Shown here piece by piece: positions 45,319 through 55,593 of a stretch of 64,000 nucleotides of DNA (position 1 is the stretch's first letter; the number at the start of each line of letters is the position of its first letter). The notes under the pieces were generated by a model that saw only the letters and a program-made list of their open reading frames with translations, was not told where the DNA came from and did not search any database. The stretch is taken from assembly GCF_013702265.1 (NCBI RefSeq), contig NZ_CP059348.1, positions 3,658,001 to 3,722,000 on the forward strand, written 5' to 3'. This stretch comes from Providencia rettgeri. Lineage in GTDB: Bacteria > Pseudomonadota > Gammaproteobacteria > Enterobacterales > Enterobacteriaceae. The translations under genes were made by a program, and so were the position numbers.

Positions 45319-46998
45319 TACGAATTCGACTTGATTTTATTACTACTACAACAAATGTGCGTCTACCTTGTTATCGCTTGGGCACTCAGCCGCACTCCGT
45401 TGGTCACCCCACTTCTTAAGGTTACTATCCGCTTACCTCATAAAGTGATGTGCTACCTGATTTTCTCAGTATTTTGCATCATCGGTACTTATTTTGGTTT
45501 ACATATCAATGATTCCATAGCTAACACTCGTGCTATTGGCGCCGTACTTGGCGGATTATTAGGCGGCCCTGCAGTGGGTTTTGCTGTTGGGTTTACTGGT
45601 GGGATCCACCGATACTCTTTGGGTGGAATGAGCGCTTTCGCTTGTATGATCTCGACCATTGTCGAAGGCTTAATTGGTGGACTGGTCCATCGATACTATA
45701 TGAAGCGCGGGGAAATTAATAAAATTTTTAACCCTGTTACCGCCAGCTGCGTTACCTTTTTCGCTGAAATCATCCAGATGCTGATTATTTTACTCATCGC
45801 TCGCCCATTCGATGAAGCCTATGAATTAGTGAAAAATATTGCCGCACCGATGATCATTGCCAATACCATCGGGGCAGCCATGTTTATCCGTATATTGCTG
45901 GATAGACGTGCCATCGTCGAGAAATACACCACAGCATTTTCTGCTCAAGCCTTGAAAATAGCCTTATGTACTGAAGGTATTTTGCGTAAAGGCTTCAATG
46001 CGGATAACAGCATGAAAGTGGCGAAAATTATTTATCAAGAGTTAGATATTGGTGCGGTGGCCATTACGGATCGAGAAAAAATTCTCGCCTTTATCGGACT
46101 AGGCTCCGATCACCACATTCCGGGGACACCTATCTCATCCATTCAATCTAGGCAGGCCATTGATAATAATGAAGTGGTCTATGCCGATGGTAACGAAACT
46201 CCCTATAAATGCTCATTAAGCTCTTCATGCAAACTGGGCTCGACCCTCGTGATCCCACTGAGAGGTGAAAACCAGCGAGTCATTGGAACCATCAAATTAT
46301 ACCAAGCCAAAAATAGCCTCTTTAGCTCCATCAACCGTACGCTAGGGGAAGGAATTGCCAGCCTATTTTCTGCCCAAATTTTGGCGGGACAATATGAGCG
46401 TAATAAACAATCCTTACTGCAATCGGAAGTCAAACTGCTTCACGCACAAGTGAACCCGCATTTTCTCTTTAATGTGCTCAACACATTACAGGCTGTGATC
46501 CGCAAAGATAGCCAGCAAGCAGGACAGCTTGTGCAATATATCTCCACCTTCTTTCGTAATAACTTAAAACGTCCAGAGCAGAATGCGACACTAGGGGAAG
46601 AAATTGAGCACATCAATTCATACCTACAAATTGAAAAGGCGCGATTCCAAGAGAGTTTGCAGATCCATTTAGATATCCCCGATGAAGTTAAACAGGTGGA
46701 ATTACCCGCGTTCACACTGCAACCGATTGTCGAAAACGCAATAAAACATGGCACTTCACAGTTATTAAATACCGGATACATTACAATACGTAGCTATATT
46801 CGCTGTGAACATGTCTATATTGAAATCGAAGATAATGCTGGCTTATACCAGCCAAGTGGACAATCTGACGGCTTAGGAATGGGCTTAGTCGATAAACGCT
46901 TGCGCCTGAAATACGGTGAAAAATATGGAATAGGCGTGGAGTATGAACCTGAAAAATTCACCCGCGTGAAAATTCGATTGCCCTACATGTCCACTTAA
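45316..46998 (+). CDS. btsS: Pyruvate-sensing LytS-type histidine kinase BtsS
   Basis: Membrane sensor kinase; E. coli BtsS (YehU) binds pyruvate and activates BtsR. It has 560 residues from [16 protein letters not shown]. The 5TM-LYT domain spans about 1-190 ([21 protein letters not shown]), a GAF domain about 210-355, the phospho-accepting His is in [17 protein letters not shown] (about 378-394), and the ATPase has VENAIKHG and [14 protein letters not shown] 45316 matches E. coli; ATG 45307 is three codons upstream. Its ribosome site lies in ERIC DNA. Confidence 0.94.
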   Translation: MYEFDLILLLLQQMCVYLVIAWALSRTPLVTPLLKVTIRLPHKVMCYLIFSVFCIIGTYFGLHINDSIANTRAIGAVLGGLLGGPAVGFAVGFTGGIHRYSLGGMSAFACMISTIVEGLIGGLVHRYYMKRGEINKIFNPVTASCVTFFAEIIQMLIILLIARPFDEAYELVKNIAAPMIIANTIGAAMFIRILLDRRAIVEKYTTAFSAQALKIALCTEGILRKGFNADNSMKVAKIIYQELDIGAVAITDREKILAFIGLGSDHHIPGTPISSIQSRQAIDNNEVVYADGNETPYKCSLSSSCKLGSTLVIPLRGENQRVIGTIKLYQAKNSLFSSINRTLGEGIASLFSAQILAGQYERNKQSLLQSEVKLLHAQVNPHFLFNVLNTLQAVIRKDSQQAGQLVQYISTFFRNNLKRPEQNATLGEEIEHINSYLQIEKARFQESLQIHLDIPDEVKQVELPAFTLQPIVENAIKHGTSQLLNTGYITIRSYIRCEHVYIEIEDNAGLYQPSGQSDGLGMGLVDKRLRLKYGEKYGIGVEYEPEKFTRVKIRLPYMST

Positions 46999-47030
46999 TC
47001 ACATTGCACATAATAAATGATAATAACGCT

Positions 47031-47747
47031 ATGAATGTATTGATCGTTGATGACGAACCCCTAGCACGTGAAAACGTGCGCTGCTTACTCGAGGAGCATG
47101 ACGATATCGAAATTATTGGCGAGTGCGCCAATGCCATTGAAGCCATCGGTTTGATCCACAAAAAAAAGCCTGATGTGGTGTTTTTAGATATTCAAATGCC
47201 CCGAGTTACGGGATTAGAAATGGTGCGTATGCTCGATCCTGAAGAGCGCCCACATATTGTTTTTCTGACGGCATTTAATGAGTTTGCTATCCAAGCTTTC
47301 GAAGAGCATGCTTTCGACTATCTACTTAAACCCCTTGAACCAGAAAGATTGGCAAAGACTTTAGCTCGTTTACGCCAAAATAAACACAAACAGAATCTCG
47401 AGCTTCTCGATAACAACGAACCGCTCAAATTTATTCCTTGTACCGGACACAGCCGCATTTATTTGATGAAATTAGATGATGTCCAATATGTCACTTCACG
47501 TATGAGCGGCGTGTATGTGATGAGTACCCAAGGACAAGAAGGCTTTACCGAATTAACCTTGCGCACATTAGAAATGCGTACGCCGTTAGTGCGTTGCCAT
47601 CGTCAATATTTAGTGAATATGGCCCAGCTCAGAGAGATTTTATTTGGGGATAATGGACAAGCCGAATTGGTGCTATGCTCAGGTGGGCATATTCCCGTTA
47701 GCCGCCGCTATTTAAAACCGTTGAAAGAGGCGTTAGGGTTAATTTAA
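47031..47747 (+). CDS. btsR: LytTR response regulator BtsR
   Basis: Partner of BtsS; in E. coli it activates the pyruvate transporter gene btsT. It has 238 residues from [15 protein letters not shown]. The receiver domain has the acidic pair DDE near residue 7, phospho-acceptor Asp in [10 protein letters not shown] (about 54) and Lys in LLKPLEPE. The LytTR DNA-binding domain spans about 135-238 ([11 protein letters not shown] and RCHRQYLVN). The start lies 32 bp after btsS. No btsT is seen in the window. Confidence 0.94.
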   Translation: MNVLIVDDEPLARENVRCLLEEHDDIEIIGECANAIEAIGLIHKKKPDVVFLDIQMPRVTGLEMVRMLDPEERPHIVFLTAFNEFAIQAFEEHAFDYLLKPLEPERLAKTLARLRQNKHKQNLELLDNNEPLKFIPCTGHSRIYLMKLDDVQYVTSRMSGVYVMSTQGQEGFTELTLRTLEMRTPLVRCHRQYLVNMAQLREILFGDNGQAELVLCSGGHIPVSRRYLKPLKEALGLI

Positions 47748-47770
47748 CGAGTGACTCAGGAGAAAAGGTT

Positions 47771-48142
47771 ATGGCTGATTTTTACCTGCAAATTCGAACC
47801 AATTCGATGACATTGAAAAATCTCGACACCCATGAAGAACGCAGTGCAACGGGTGAGTTTTCAGTCCAAAGGATGGTTATCGGGGATTTTTTTAAAGCCG
47901 AGTTTGTGCTGTATCAGTTGGTCTGCGATATGGGTCTAAAAGTCCGTCGTCCTTTTGCGTCGAAACATCGTGTTTTGGTTCAAGCCCTCGAAATTATTGA
48001 AGGTGGCGTGAATATGGTGGAAGAGCGCCTATTTAGCGAAATTGTTTACGGGGCATTTAATCAGCGAGTGAAAAAAGTGGTGGTGAGCCGATCACCACTG
48101 CCTATGCCTCAGCGAGAAGCAAAAGCCTTATTAACTGCATAA
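47771..48142 (+). CDS. Small protein resembling the N-terminal lobe of MreB (uncertain)
   Basis: 123 residues, soluble. I cannot name it. Order and pattern recall MreB: DFYLQIRTNSMTLKNLDT sits where MreB has its first ATP loop, but without the conserved Asp and Gly. RMVIGDFFKAEFVLYQLV resembles the GVIADFEVTEKML region. VLVQALEIIEGGVNMVEERLFSEIVYGAFNQRVKKVVV resembles the VCVPCGATEVERRAI segment and the strand after it. If so, it is a short non-ATP-binding actin-like relative. It starts 23 bp after btsR, after AGGAGAAAAG, and ends at a terminator, so it probably shares the btsSR transcript. Confidence 0.6.
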   Translation: MADFYLQIRTNSMTLKNLDTHEERSATGEFSVQRMVIGDFFKAEFVLYQLVCDMGLKVRRPFASKHRVLVQALEIIEGGVNMVEERLFSEIVYGAFNQRVKKVVVSRSPLPMPQREAKALLTA

Positions 48143-48174
48143 AAAAACCCGCATTTAAAAAATGCGGGTTTTTT
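48142..48174. terminator. Bidirectional terminator between the MreB-like gene and deaD
   Basis: AAAAAACCCGCATT and AATGCGGGTTTTTT form a perfect stem with a short A-rich loop and A/T tracts on both sides. Confidence 0.92.
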
Positions 48175-48214
48175 GTATTTATCTCAGCCACATTTACGTG
48201 GCTGGATAGCGTAA

Positions 48215-50191
48215 TTATGCGTTGTGGCTGCTGCTACGACGACGTGGCGCTGCATTGTTGCCATCTTGGCGCGGTGCAGAGTTACCACGGTCACGGTTGC
48301 CACCATCGCGATTTCCACCACGACGGTTGCCGCTGAAGCCTTCACGATCACCACCGCTACGACGACCATCACGATCGCCACCACGGTCATTACGACGACC
48401 TGCACCGAAACCACCTTCGCTGCCGCCTTCACGACGCGGGCCACCACGACGTTCGCCACCGCCACGACGCTCAAATGGTTGAGCATCACCGATCAGTTGC
48501 ATTTGCATTGGTTTGTTCAGTACACGCGCACGGCTTAAGTGAGTTAACACTTCGCTTGGCATACCTTTTGGTAACTCGATAGTTGAGTGAGTACCAAACA
48601 GTTTGATATTACCAATGTAGCGGCTGCTGATGTCTGCTTCGTTCGCAATCGCACCAACGATATGACGAACTTCAACACCGTCATCACGACCCACTTCGAT
48701 ACGGTACATTTCCATATCGCCAACATCACGACGCTCACGACGAGCACCACGGTCGCCGCGCTCTGCACGGTCAAAACCGTTGCCGTTGCTGTTGCGGTCG
48801 TTACGGTCACGACGGTCGCCACGACGATCATCACGGTCGTTGAATTCACGACGCGGACGACGCGGTGCATCTGGTGGCAGGATCAGAGCGCGTTCGCCTT
48901 GAGCCATTTTCAGTAATGCCGCTGCTAAGGTTTCCATATCTACATCTTCAGATGGAGACATTTTCGCTAACAGTGAACGGTACTGATCTAAGTCGCTGCT
49001 TTCTAATTGCTGTTGAATTTGTTCAGCAAATTTCGCCTGACGACGTTGGCTTAATACGTCAGCATCTGGCAATTCCACTTCAGGAATAGTCAGTTTCATT
49101 GTACGTTCAACGTTGCGCAGTAAACGACGCTCACGGTTCTCAACGAACAGTAATGCACGACCCGCACGACCCGCACGACCGGTACGACCGATACGGTGAA
49201 CGTAAGATTCCGCATCCATTGGGATGTCGTAGTTAACAACTAAGCTGATACGCTCAACATCCAGACCACGTGCTGCAACGTCAGTTGCGATCAGGATATC
49301 TAAACGACCATCTTTTAAGCGCTCTAATGTTTGTTCACGCAGTGCTTGGTTCATGTCACCATTCAGTGCCGCACTGTTGTAGCCATTACGCTCAAGCGCT
49401 TCTGCAACTTCTAAGGTTGCGTTTTTGGTACGAACGAAAATAATCGCCGCATCGAAATCTTCAGCTTCTAAGAAACGTACCAGCGCTTCATTTTTACGCA
49501 TGCCGTAAACAGTCCAGTAGCTTTGAGCGATATCTGGACGTGTAGTAATGCTCGACTGAATGCGGATCTCTTTAGGATCTTTCATAAAGCGACGAGTAAT
49601 ACGACGGATTGGTTCTGGCATTGTTGCCGAGAACAGCGCAGTTTGGTGTTCTGCTGGAATCTGGCTCATGATGTTTTCAACATCATCGATGAAGCCCATA
49701 CGCAGCATTTCATCAGCTTCGTCTAATACTAAGCCTTTCAGTTTAGAAAGATCTAAAGTACCGCGCTTCAGGTGGTCTAACAGACGACCTGGAGTACCAA
49801 CAACCACTTGTGGTCCTTGGCGTAATGCACGAAGTTGAACGTCATAACGTTGACCGCCATATAAGGCAACCACGTTGACACGGTTCATGTGTTTAGAGAA
49901 ATCGCTCAGTGCTTCAGCAACTTGCACCGCTAACTCACGTGTCGGTGCCAGTACTAAAATTTGTGGCGCTTTTAAATCAGGGTCGATGTTATGCAGTAAT
50001 GGCAAACCAAATGCAGCGGTTTTACCACTACCTGTTTGTGCCATACCTAATACATCATTACCATCCAATAACAATGGAATACATTGTTGCTGGATTGGAG
50101 ATGGTTTTTCGTATCCCAGGTCGCTTAGTGCGTTCAAAATAGATGCTGATAAACCTAGATCAGCAAAAGACATATCGGTCTCAGTCGTCAT
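48215..50191 (-). CDS. deaD: ATP-dependent DEAD-box RNA helicase DeaD (CsdA)
   Basis: Cold-induced RNA helicase for ribosome assembly and mRNA decay. It has 658 residues from [14 protein letters not shown] (E. coli 629). Helicase motifs are [23 protein letters not shown] in [17 protein letters not shown] and HRIGRTGR. An RNA-binding domain follows ([22 protein letters not shown]). The Arg/Gly/Asp-rich tail of about 90 residues is longer than in E. coli and near-repetitive in DNA, which creates false frames on the other strand. ATG 50206 would add five residues. Confidence 0.97.
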   Translation of the reverse strand: MTTETDMSFADLGLSASILNALSDLGYEKPSPIQQQCIPLLLDGNDVLGMAQTGSGKTAAFGLPLLHNIDPDLKAPQILVLAPTRELAVQVAEALSDFSKHMNRVNVVALYGGQRYDVQLRALRQGPQVVVGTPGRLLDHLKRGTLDLSKLKGLVLDEADEMLRMGFIDDVENIMSQIPAEHQTALFSATMPEPIRRITRRFMKDPKEIRIQSSITTRPDIAQSYWTVYGMRKNEALVRFLEAEDFDAAIIFVRTKNATLEVAEALERNGYNSAALNGDMNQALREQTLERLKDGRLDILIATDVAARGLDVERISLVVNYDIPMDAESYVHRIGRTGRAGRAGRALLFVENRERRLLRNVERTMKLTIPEVELPDADVLSQRRQAKFAEQIQQQLESSDLDQYRSLLAKMSPSEDVDMETLAAALLKMAQGERALILPPDAPRRPRREFNDRDDRRGDRRDRNDRNSNGNGFDRAERGDRGARRERRDVGDMEMYRIEVGRDDGVEVRHIVGAIANEADISSRYIGNIKLFGTHSTIELPKGMPSEVLTHLSRARVLNKPMQMQLIGDAQPFERRGGGERRGGPRREGGSEGGFGAGRRNDRGGDRDGRRSGGDREGFSGNRRGGNRDGGNRDRGNSAPRQDGNNAAPRRRSSSHNA

Positions 50192-50360
50192 GTAAAGGTG
50201 CCTCATACTTAGTGGCGGCCAGTTTACATAACGGAGCGAAAATCATTTCGGTCATTATCATTTAAAATGTGAACTGGCTCAAATTGTGTTATTAAACGAA
50301 CAAATAAACCCTCACCCGGGTGGATGATGGCTTAAAAATGAATAGAGAAATGTTCGTCAG

Positions 50361-51278
50361 CTATTGCTGGCCCGATTCTAATAGGTCGTCTTGTTCTTGG
50401 CCTAACAGCGCCAATTCCAACAATGCGTAGCGGTGCTCAACAAAGCTGTGTGCGTTGTTAGCTACCGTCAGTTTGAATAACGCAGTTGCGCTATCCTTAT
50501 CCCCCAGACTTAGGTAATGCTTACCTAAATAGAAGTTAGTTTCACTGAGATGCTCAGCGAGCGAAGTGTTATCCGTAGATGTCTCTTTCAAACGCTCCAT
50601 CAATGTCGTTTCATTGATATTGCCAAGATAGAATTCTACGATATTCCAGCCCCATTGCCCTTTCTCCGCTTGGTTGTAGCGGGCAGCAAGATTGTCTTGT
50701 GCCATACGCGGGTCTATGTCTTTCTCTACGAGATAAAGCCACAGAGTACGAAAAGGATCATTTGGATCTATCTGATAATACGCCAGCAGATCATCCTGCG
50801 CTAATTTGTATCGTCCACCGTAATATAATGCGATGCCACGATTCATTCGCGCGAAATTGTAAGTTGGATCAAGCTCTAAAACAGAATCAAACGCTTCATA
50901 GGCGGCATCATAGTTGCCAGCCTGCGTAAAATATATTCCTAAAAAGTTAAAGATTTCAGGAATATCCGGACGGATTGACAACGCAGTTGAAAAATCATTA
51001 CGTGCCAGCGCCCTTAAACCGAGACTATCATACAGTACTCCGCGCTCATATAAAAGCTGCGCGTACTCATCATCGGTCAAAGATCGGCTCGCAAGGATTT
51101 GTTCCATACGAGCCAAAATCACTTCTTGTTGTAATGAAGGCTGCAATGGAACTGCAAAAACCTCGTTTTTACGCCAATCTTTATTACTACATCCAATAAT
51201 AATAAAAAAGATGAACGCGGATAGCACACGAACTAAGGTGCGGCTATCGATAAAACGAAAGTTAATACAGTTCTGCAT
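50361..51278 (-). CDS. nlpI: Lipoprotein NlpI
   Basis: Outer-membrane TPR lipoprotein that in E. coli delivers the endopeptidase MepS to the protease Prc and organises peptidoglycan enzymes. It has 305 residues (E. coli 294). The signal ends I-I-G-C30, then [20 protein letters not shown] repeats include [24 protein letters not shown] and [31 protein letters not shown]. The signal is about 11 residues longer at the N-terminus than in E. coli. Between pnp and deaD, as in E. coli. Confidence 0.96.
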   Translation of the reverse strand: MQNCINFRFIDSRTLVRVLSAFIFFIIIGCSNKDWRKNEVFAVPLQPSLQQEVILARMEQILASRSLTDDEYAQLLYERGVLYDSLGLRALARNDFSTALSIRPDIPEIFNFLGIYFTQAGNYDAAYEAFDSVLELDPTYNFARMNRGIALYYGGRYKLAQDDLLAYYQIDPNDPFRTLWLYLVEKDIDPRMAQDNLAARYNQAEKGQWGWNIVEFYLGNINETTLMERLKETSTDNTSLAEHLSETNFYLGKHYLSLGDKDSATALFKLTVANNAHSFVEHRYALLELALLGQEQDDLLESGQQ

Positions 51279-51359
51279 ACTACGCCCTTACATTACCACT
51301 AGTCAGCAAATTTAGGCTGATAGCGCCCAAGTTTATCAGGCGCTACACTTTCGGTCAGC

Positions 51360-53480
51360 TTATTCTGCTGATTCCTGCTGTGCTGGAGCTTCTTCGCCAG
51401 CAACAGCTTCTTTCATGCTCAGGCGAATACGGCCTTGACGGTCGATTTCTAACACCTTAACAGGAACTTCTTGACCCATTTGCAGGTAGTCAGTCACTTT
51501 CTCTACACGCTTGTCAGCGATTTGAGAAATGTGAACCAGACCTTCTTTACCGCCACCGATAGCAACGAATGCACCGAAGTCAACAATACGAGTCACTTTA
51601 CCTGGGTAGATACGACCCACTTCAACTTCTGCAGTGATGTCTTCGATGCGACGAATTGCTTCTTTCGCTTTCAGGCCATCAGTTGCTGCGATCTTCACAG
51701 TACCGTCATCTTCGATTTCGATAGTTGTGCCTGTTTCTTCCGTTAATGCGCGGATAACAGAACCACCTTTACCGATGACATCTTTGATCTTGTCTGGGTT
51801 GATACGGATGGTGTAAATGCGTGGAGCGAACTCAGAGATCTCTTCACGTGGACCATTGATAGCTTGTTCCATTGTGCCAAGGATATGCAGACGCGCACCT
51901 TTAGCTTGGTTCAGAGCCACTTGCATGATTTCGCGAGTGATACCTTCGATTTTGATATCCATTTGCAGTGCGCTGATACCGTCACGGCTACCCGCTACTT
52001 TAAAGTCCATATCACCTAAGTGGTCTTCGTCACCTAAGATGTCAGACAGGACAACGAAATCGTCGCCTTCTTTCACCAGACCCATCGCGATACCCGCAAC
52101 AGCCGCTTTAATTGGTACACCAGCATCCATCAGAGCCAGAGACGCACCACATACAGATGCCATTGAAGAAGAACCGTTAGATTCCGTGATTTCAGAAACC
52201 ACACGTACTGTGTACGGGAATTCTGCTTGTGAAGGCATAACTGCCAGCACACCACGTTTCGCTAAGCGACCGTGACCAATTTCACGACGTTTAGGTGAAC
52301 CAACCATACCAGTCTCACCAACAGAGTATGGAGGGAAGTTGTAGTGGAATAAGAAGCGGTCAGTGTATTCGCCCATTAATTGGTCGATAACCTGTGCATC
52401 ACGCTCAGTACCTAATGTTGCAGTAACCAGCGCCTGAGTTTCACCACGGGTGAACAGTGCAGAACCGTGAGTACGTGGCAGAACACCAGTACGAACGTCC
52501 AGCGCACGAACCATGTCTTTCTCACGACCATCGATACGTGGCTCACCACGGATAACGCGGCTACGAACAACTTGTTTTTCTAAGTGAGCAAGAATGTCTG
52601 ACACTTCAGAAACATCGACGTTTTCATCTTCAGCAACCAGAGTTGCAATCACTTCGTCTTTGATCAGGTCAACTTGAGCATAACGCTCTTGTTTCTCAGT
52701 GATACGGTAAGCATCGCCCATACGGCTTTCAGCCAGTGCAGCAACGCGATCGTTCAGAGCTTGGTTAACTGGCTCTGGCTGCCAATCCCATTTCTCTTTG
52801 CCCGCTTCTTTGACTAATTCATTGATGTTCTGAATAACAACTTGTTGTTGATCGTGACCGAACACAACTGCACCCAGCATTTGCTCTTCGCTTAACAGTT
52901 CAGCTTCTGACTCAACCATTAATACTGCGCTGTCAGTACCTGCAACTACTAAATCCAGACGGCTTGATTTTAATTCATCAGCAGTTGGGTTCAGAACATA
53001 TTGGTCATTGATAAAACCAACACGTGCAGCACCGATAGGACCATTGAATGGAACACCAGACAGTGCCAGTGCAGCAGATGCACCGATCATCGCAACGATA
53101 TCTGGGTTAACTTGTGGGTTAACAGAAACAACGGTAGCGATGATTTGGATTTCGTTCAGAAAGCCTTCTGGGAACAGAGGACGTAATGGACGGTCAATCA
53201 GACGTGCAACTAAAGTTTCGCCTTCACCAGGACGGCCTTCACGACGGAAGAAGCTACCTGGGATACGACCTGCAGCGTAAGTACGCTCTTGGTAGTTAAC
53301 CGTTAAAGGGAAGAAATCTTGCCCTTCTTTAACTTTTTTCTGTGCCACAGCAGTCACGAATACTGCAGTGTCATCCATGTTTACCATCACCGCCGCCGTT
53401 GCTTGGCGTGCGATCATGCCTGTTTCTAATGTTACGGTATGCTGGCCATACTGGAACTTACGAACAATAGGATTTAACAA
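51360..53480 (-). CDS. pnp: Polynucleotide phosphorylase
   Basis: 3'-5' phosphorolytic exoribonuclease and degradosome subunit; trimeric ring. It has 706 residues (E. coli 711). Two RNase PH domains (about 1-215 and 310-540, with [12 protein letters not shown] and the catalytic-site [19 protein letters not shown]) are followed by a KH domain ([20 protein letters not shown], about 555) and an S1 domain ([15 protein letters not shown], about 625). A long upstream stem is the likely RNase III site for autocontrol. Confidence 0.98.
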   Translation of the reverse strand: MLNPIVRKFQYGQHTVTLETGMIARQATAAVMVNMDDTAVFVTAVAQKKVKEGQDFFPLTVNYQERTYAAGRIPGSFFRREGRPGEGETLVARLIDRPLRPLFPEGFLNEIQIIATVVSVNPQVNPDIVAMIGASAALALSGVPFNGPIGAARVGFINDQYVLNPTADELKSSRLDLVVAGTDSAVLMVESEAELLSEEQMLGAVVFGHDQQQVVIQNINELVKEAGKEKWDWQPEPVNQALNDRVAALAESRMGDAYRITEKQERYAQVDLIKDEVIATLVAEDENVDVSEVSDILAHLEKQVVRSRVIRGEPRIDGREKDMVRALDVRTGVLPRTHGSALFTRGETQALVTATLGTERDAQVIDQLMGEYTDRFLFHYNFPPYSVGETGMVGSPKRREIGHGRLAKRGVLAVMPSQAEFPYTVRVVSEITESNGSSSMASVCGASLALMDAGVPIKAAVAGIAMGLVKEGDDFVVLSDILGDEDHLGDMDFKVAGSRDGISALQMDIKIEGITREIMQVALNQAKGARLHILGTMEQAINGPREEISEFAPRIYTIRINPDKIKDVIGKGGSVIRALTEETGTTIEIEDDGTVKIAATDGLKAKEAIRRIEDITAEVEVGRIYPGKVTRIVDFGAFVAIGGGKEGLVHISQIADKRVEKVTDYLQMGQEVPVKVLEIDRQGRIRLSMKEAVAGEEAPAQQESAE

Positions 53481-53539
53481 AATATTACCCTTTTTGTAAG
53501 GCTACGAGAGATTCTCAAGTAGCATGGTTTATTTTCTGA

Positions 53540-53615
53540 CTACAGCCTCGCGACTAATGAGAGGATTGATATTCCAATCATCAATTCTCTCATTAGCCGC
53601 GCGAATACGGATGTA
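53540..53615 (-). promoter_or_regulatory. Long stem-loop in the rpsO-pnp gap (RNase III-type pnp leader)
   Basis: CTACAGCCTCGCG and AATGAGAGGATTGAT pair with ATCAATTCTCTCATT and the mirrored CGCGCGAATACGGATGTAG, giving a stem of about 30 bp with small bulges. E. coli pnp has a stem at the same place that RNase III cuts and PNPase then destabilises for its own repression. Function by position. Confidence 0.8.
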
Positions 53616-53716
53616 GTTTTAAGTGGTTTTAATTAAAACAGTCAATTATCGATAATAGCTTAACATTTTAGTTAAGTATAATTCGAGTATTACTTCAACT
53701 TTCAATTAACTTTTAG

Positions 53717-53744
53717 AAGAAAAGGGGCCATTTGGCCCCTTTCC
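53717..53744 (-). terminator. Terminator after rpsO
   Basis: On the minus strand AAAGGGGCCA and TGGCCCCTTTT form a 10-bp stem followed by a T-rich tail. Partial read-through would supply pnp. Confidence 0.85.
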
Positions 53745-53760
53745 TCTGAAACTGACAAGA

Positions 53761-54030
53761 TTAACGACGCAGACCCAGACGCTCGATCAGCGCTGTGTAA
53801 CGTGCGATATCTTTACCTTTCAGGTAAGCTTGTAAACGACGACGCTGAGCAACCATACGCAGCAGACCACGACGGCTGTGGTGATCTTTTTTGTGCTCGG
53901 AGAAGTGACCTTGCAGATGGTTGATTTGTGCAGTTAACAGAGCGATTTGAACTTCGCTTGAACCAGTGTCGTTTTCACCGCGGCCGAATTCAGCAACGAT
54001 TTTCGCTTTCGCTTCAGTACTTAGAGACAT
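53761..54030 (-). CDS. rpsO: 30S ribosomal protein S15
   Basis: Primary 16S rRNA-binding protein and translational self-repressor in E. coli. It has 89 residues from [17 protein letters not shown]; the usual [21 protein letters not shown] core is seen. The in-frame ATG four codons upstream was rejected, because E. coli S15 begins MSLSTEA. Confidence 0.99.
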   Translation of the reverse strand: MSLSTEAKAKIVAEFGRGENDTGSSEVQIALLTAQINHLQGHFSEHKKDHHSRRGLLRMVAQRRRLQAYLKGKDIARYTALIERLGLRR

Positions 54031-54144
54031 AATAAACTCCAAAATAATATAAATTTAAGTGATGAGAGCCAATCTCTAATTTAGCATCTCAAGATTTAGC
54101 GCCGTCATTCTACGCTGCTTAGGGCAGCAAAGCAATAAGCGCCA

Positions 54145-55098
54145 TTATGCGGACGGTTCATTTTCAACGACCAAACGCTTCGGTGCAATACGTCCATCTT
54201 CACTAATCAGAGCGATACCGATAAACCGCTGCTCTGAACCACAAGTGACGCGGATCATGTCGCCTTCCACGAGGTCTTTTACATCACCACGTACAGGTTG
54301 ACCCTGTTTAAAATACGCGGCTGTTTCCTCAGTAATATTCACTGCAGGAAAATGAACCACTGCGGTATCCATTGGCAATAATAGAGAATCGAGCAAGGAT
54401 TCAAAAGACCCTTCTCCCGCATCCACTTTTGCCCGTAAAGCAGCTAATTGCTCCAACGTGACCATACGATCGTAAGGATAATTTGCCACTTGTACACGAC
54501 GCAGATAAGTGACGTGCGCACCGCATCCTAACATTTCACCTAAATCGTCAATAATAGTCCGAATATAGGTGCCTTTAGAACAGTGAATTTCCAGTTCTAA
54601 TTCGTTGTTATCCCAACGAATAAACTGAAGTTCATACACTGTAATTGGGCGTGCTTCACGCTCTACCGTAATACCTTTACGCGCGTATTCATACAATGGG
54701 CGCCCTTGATGTTTCAGCGCTGAATACATGGAAGGCACTTGCAGGGTATCCCCACGAAAATGTTCGAGGGCTTCCTCAAGTTGCTGTGCCGTAAAAGTGA
54801 TATCGCGTTCGCTAATGATTTCCCCATGGGAGTCGGAAGTATCCGTTCGTTGACCAAGGCGAGCAATCACGCGATAGCGCTTATCTGAATCGAGTAAAAA
54901 CTGTGAAAATTTCGTCGCTTCGCCAAGGCAGACTGGCAGCATGCCTGTCGCTAGTGGGTCAAGTGCCCCCGTGTGCCCAGCTTTATTCGCGTTGAAAAAG
55001 CGCCGCACTTTTTGCAGCGCATCGTTTGAGGAAATATCGGTGGGCTTATCTAACAGCACAACGCCGTCAATATTGCGCCCGCTACGACGACGCCCCAT
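54145..55098 (-). CDS. truB: tRNA pseudouridine-55 synthase TruB
   Basis: Makes pseudouridine-55 in the T-loop of tRNAs and acts as a tRNA chaperone. It has 317 residues (E. coli 314). Motifs are [14 protein letters not shown], the catalytic Asp in [17 protein letters not shown] (about 48), [16 protein letters not shown] and a C-terminal PUA domain. Its start overlaps the rbfA stop by one base. Confidence 0.98.
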   Translation of the reverse strand: MGRRRSGRNIDGVVLLDKPTDISSNDALQKVRRFFNANKAGHTGALDPLATGMLPVCLGEATKFSQFLLDSDKRYRVIARLGQRTDTSDSHGEIISERDITFTAQQLEEALEHFRGDTLQVPSMYSALKHQGRPLYEYARKGITVEREARPITVYELQFIRWDNNELELEIHCSKGTYIRTIIDDLGEMLGCGAHVTYLRRVQVANYPYDRMVTLEQLAALRAKVDAGEGSFESLLDSLLLPMDTAVVHFPAVNITEETAAYFKQGQPVRGDVKDLVEGDMIRVTCGSEQRFIGIALISEDGRIAPKRLVVENEPSA

Positions 55099-55508
55099 TA
55101 TTTTTCCTCTTTACTATCTGTACCTGCACGACGCTCTTCGTCATTACGAATCACGTTCGATACTAAGTTAGACATACGCATACCATCAACTAATGAGTTG
55201 TCATATTCAAACGTTAACTCAGGAATAATACGTAAGCGCATTGCTTTCCCCAGTAATGAACGAATGAAACCTGACGCTTCATTTAATGCTTTAATGCCGT
55301 CTGCAACCATCTCTTCTTCACTTTTTTCATTCGCAAAGTTGAAGAAAGTGACGAAGACTTTACCGTATGCCAGATCCCGTGACAGCTCTACGCCAGAAAC
55401 GGTTGCCATGCCAATACGGGGATCTTTGATTTCGCGCTGCAAGATAATCGCAATTTCTTTTTGCATTTCTTGAGCTACGCGCTGAGAACGACTGAATTCT
55501 TTTGCCAT
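55098..55508 (-). CDS. rbfA: Ribosome-binding factor A
   Basis: KH-fold factor for late 30S maturation and cold adaptation. It has 136 residues. Matching parts are [40 protein letters not shown] and [21 protein letters not shown]. Between infB and truB, as in E. coli. Confidence 0.98.
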   Translation of the reverse strand: MAKEFSRSQRVAQEMQKEIAIILQREIKDPRIGMATVSGVELSRDLAYGKVFVTFFNFANEKSEEEMVADGIKALNEASGFIRSLLGKAMRLRIIPELTFEYDNSLVDGMRMSNLVSNVIRNDEERRAGTDSKEEK

Positions 55509-55526
55509 CGTTAATCTCCTGACAAT

Positions 55527-55547
55527 AAAGGGGGCAATAGCCCCCTC
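55527..55547 (-). terminator. Hairpin between infB and rbfA
   Basis: On the minus strand GGGGGC and GCCCCC enclose a 4-nt loop, followed by TTTATTG. The T tract is weak, so it may attenuate or act as a processing/stability stem within the operon. Confidence 0.5.
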
Positions 55548-55593
55548 ATTAATACTATTTTGTCACCACGATACTTCGTGGGTACTCACAAAA

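Noticed and set aside
48222-48538. Open frames opposite the deaD 3' end, rich in Arg/Pro/Ser or Thr
   Set aside because: They come from the repetitive codons of the DeaD Arg/Gly/Asp tail and have no ribosome site or similarity.
50314-50321. ACCCGGGT as terminator of nlpI
   Set aside because: The 8-bp palindrome has no loop and no following T run on the minus strand.
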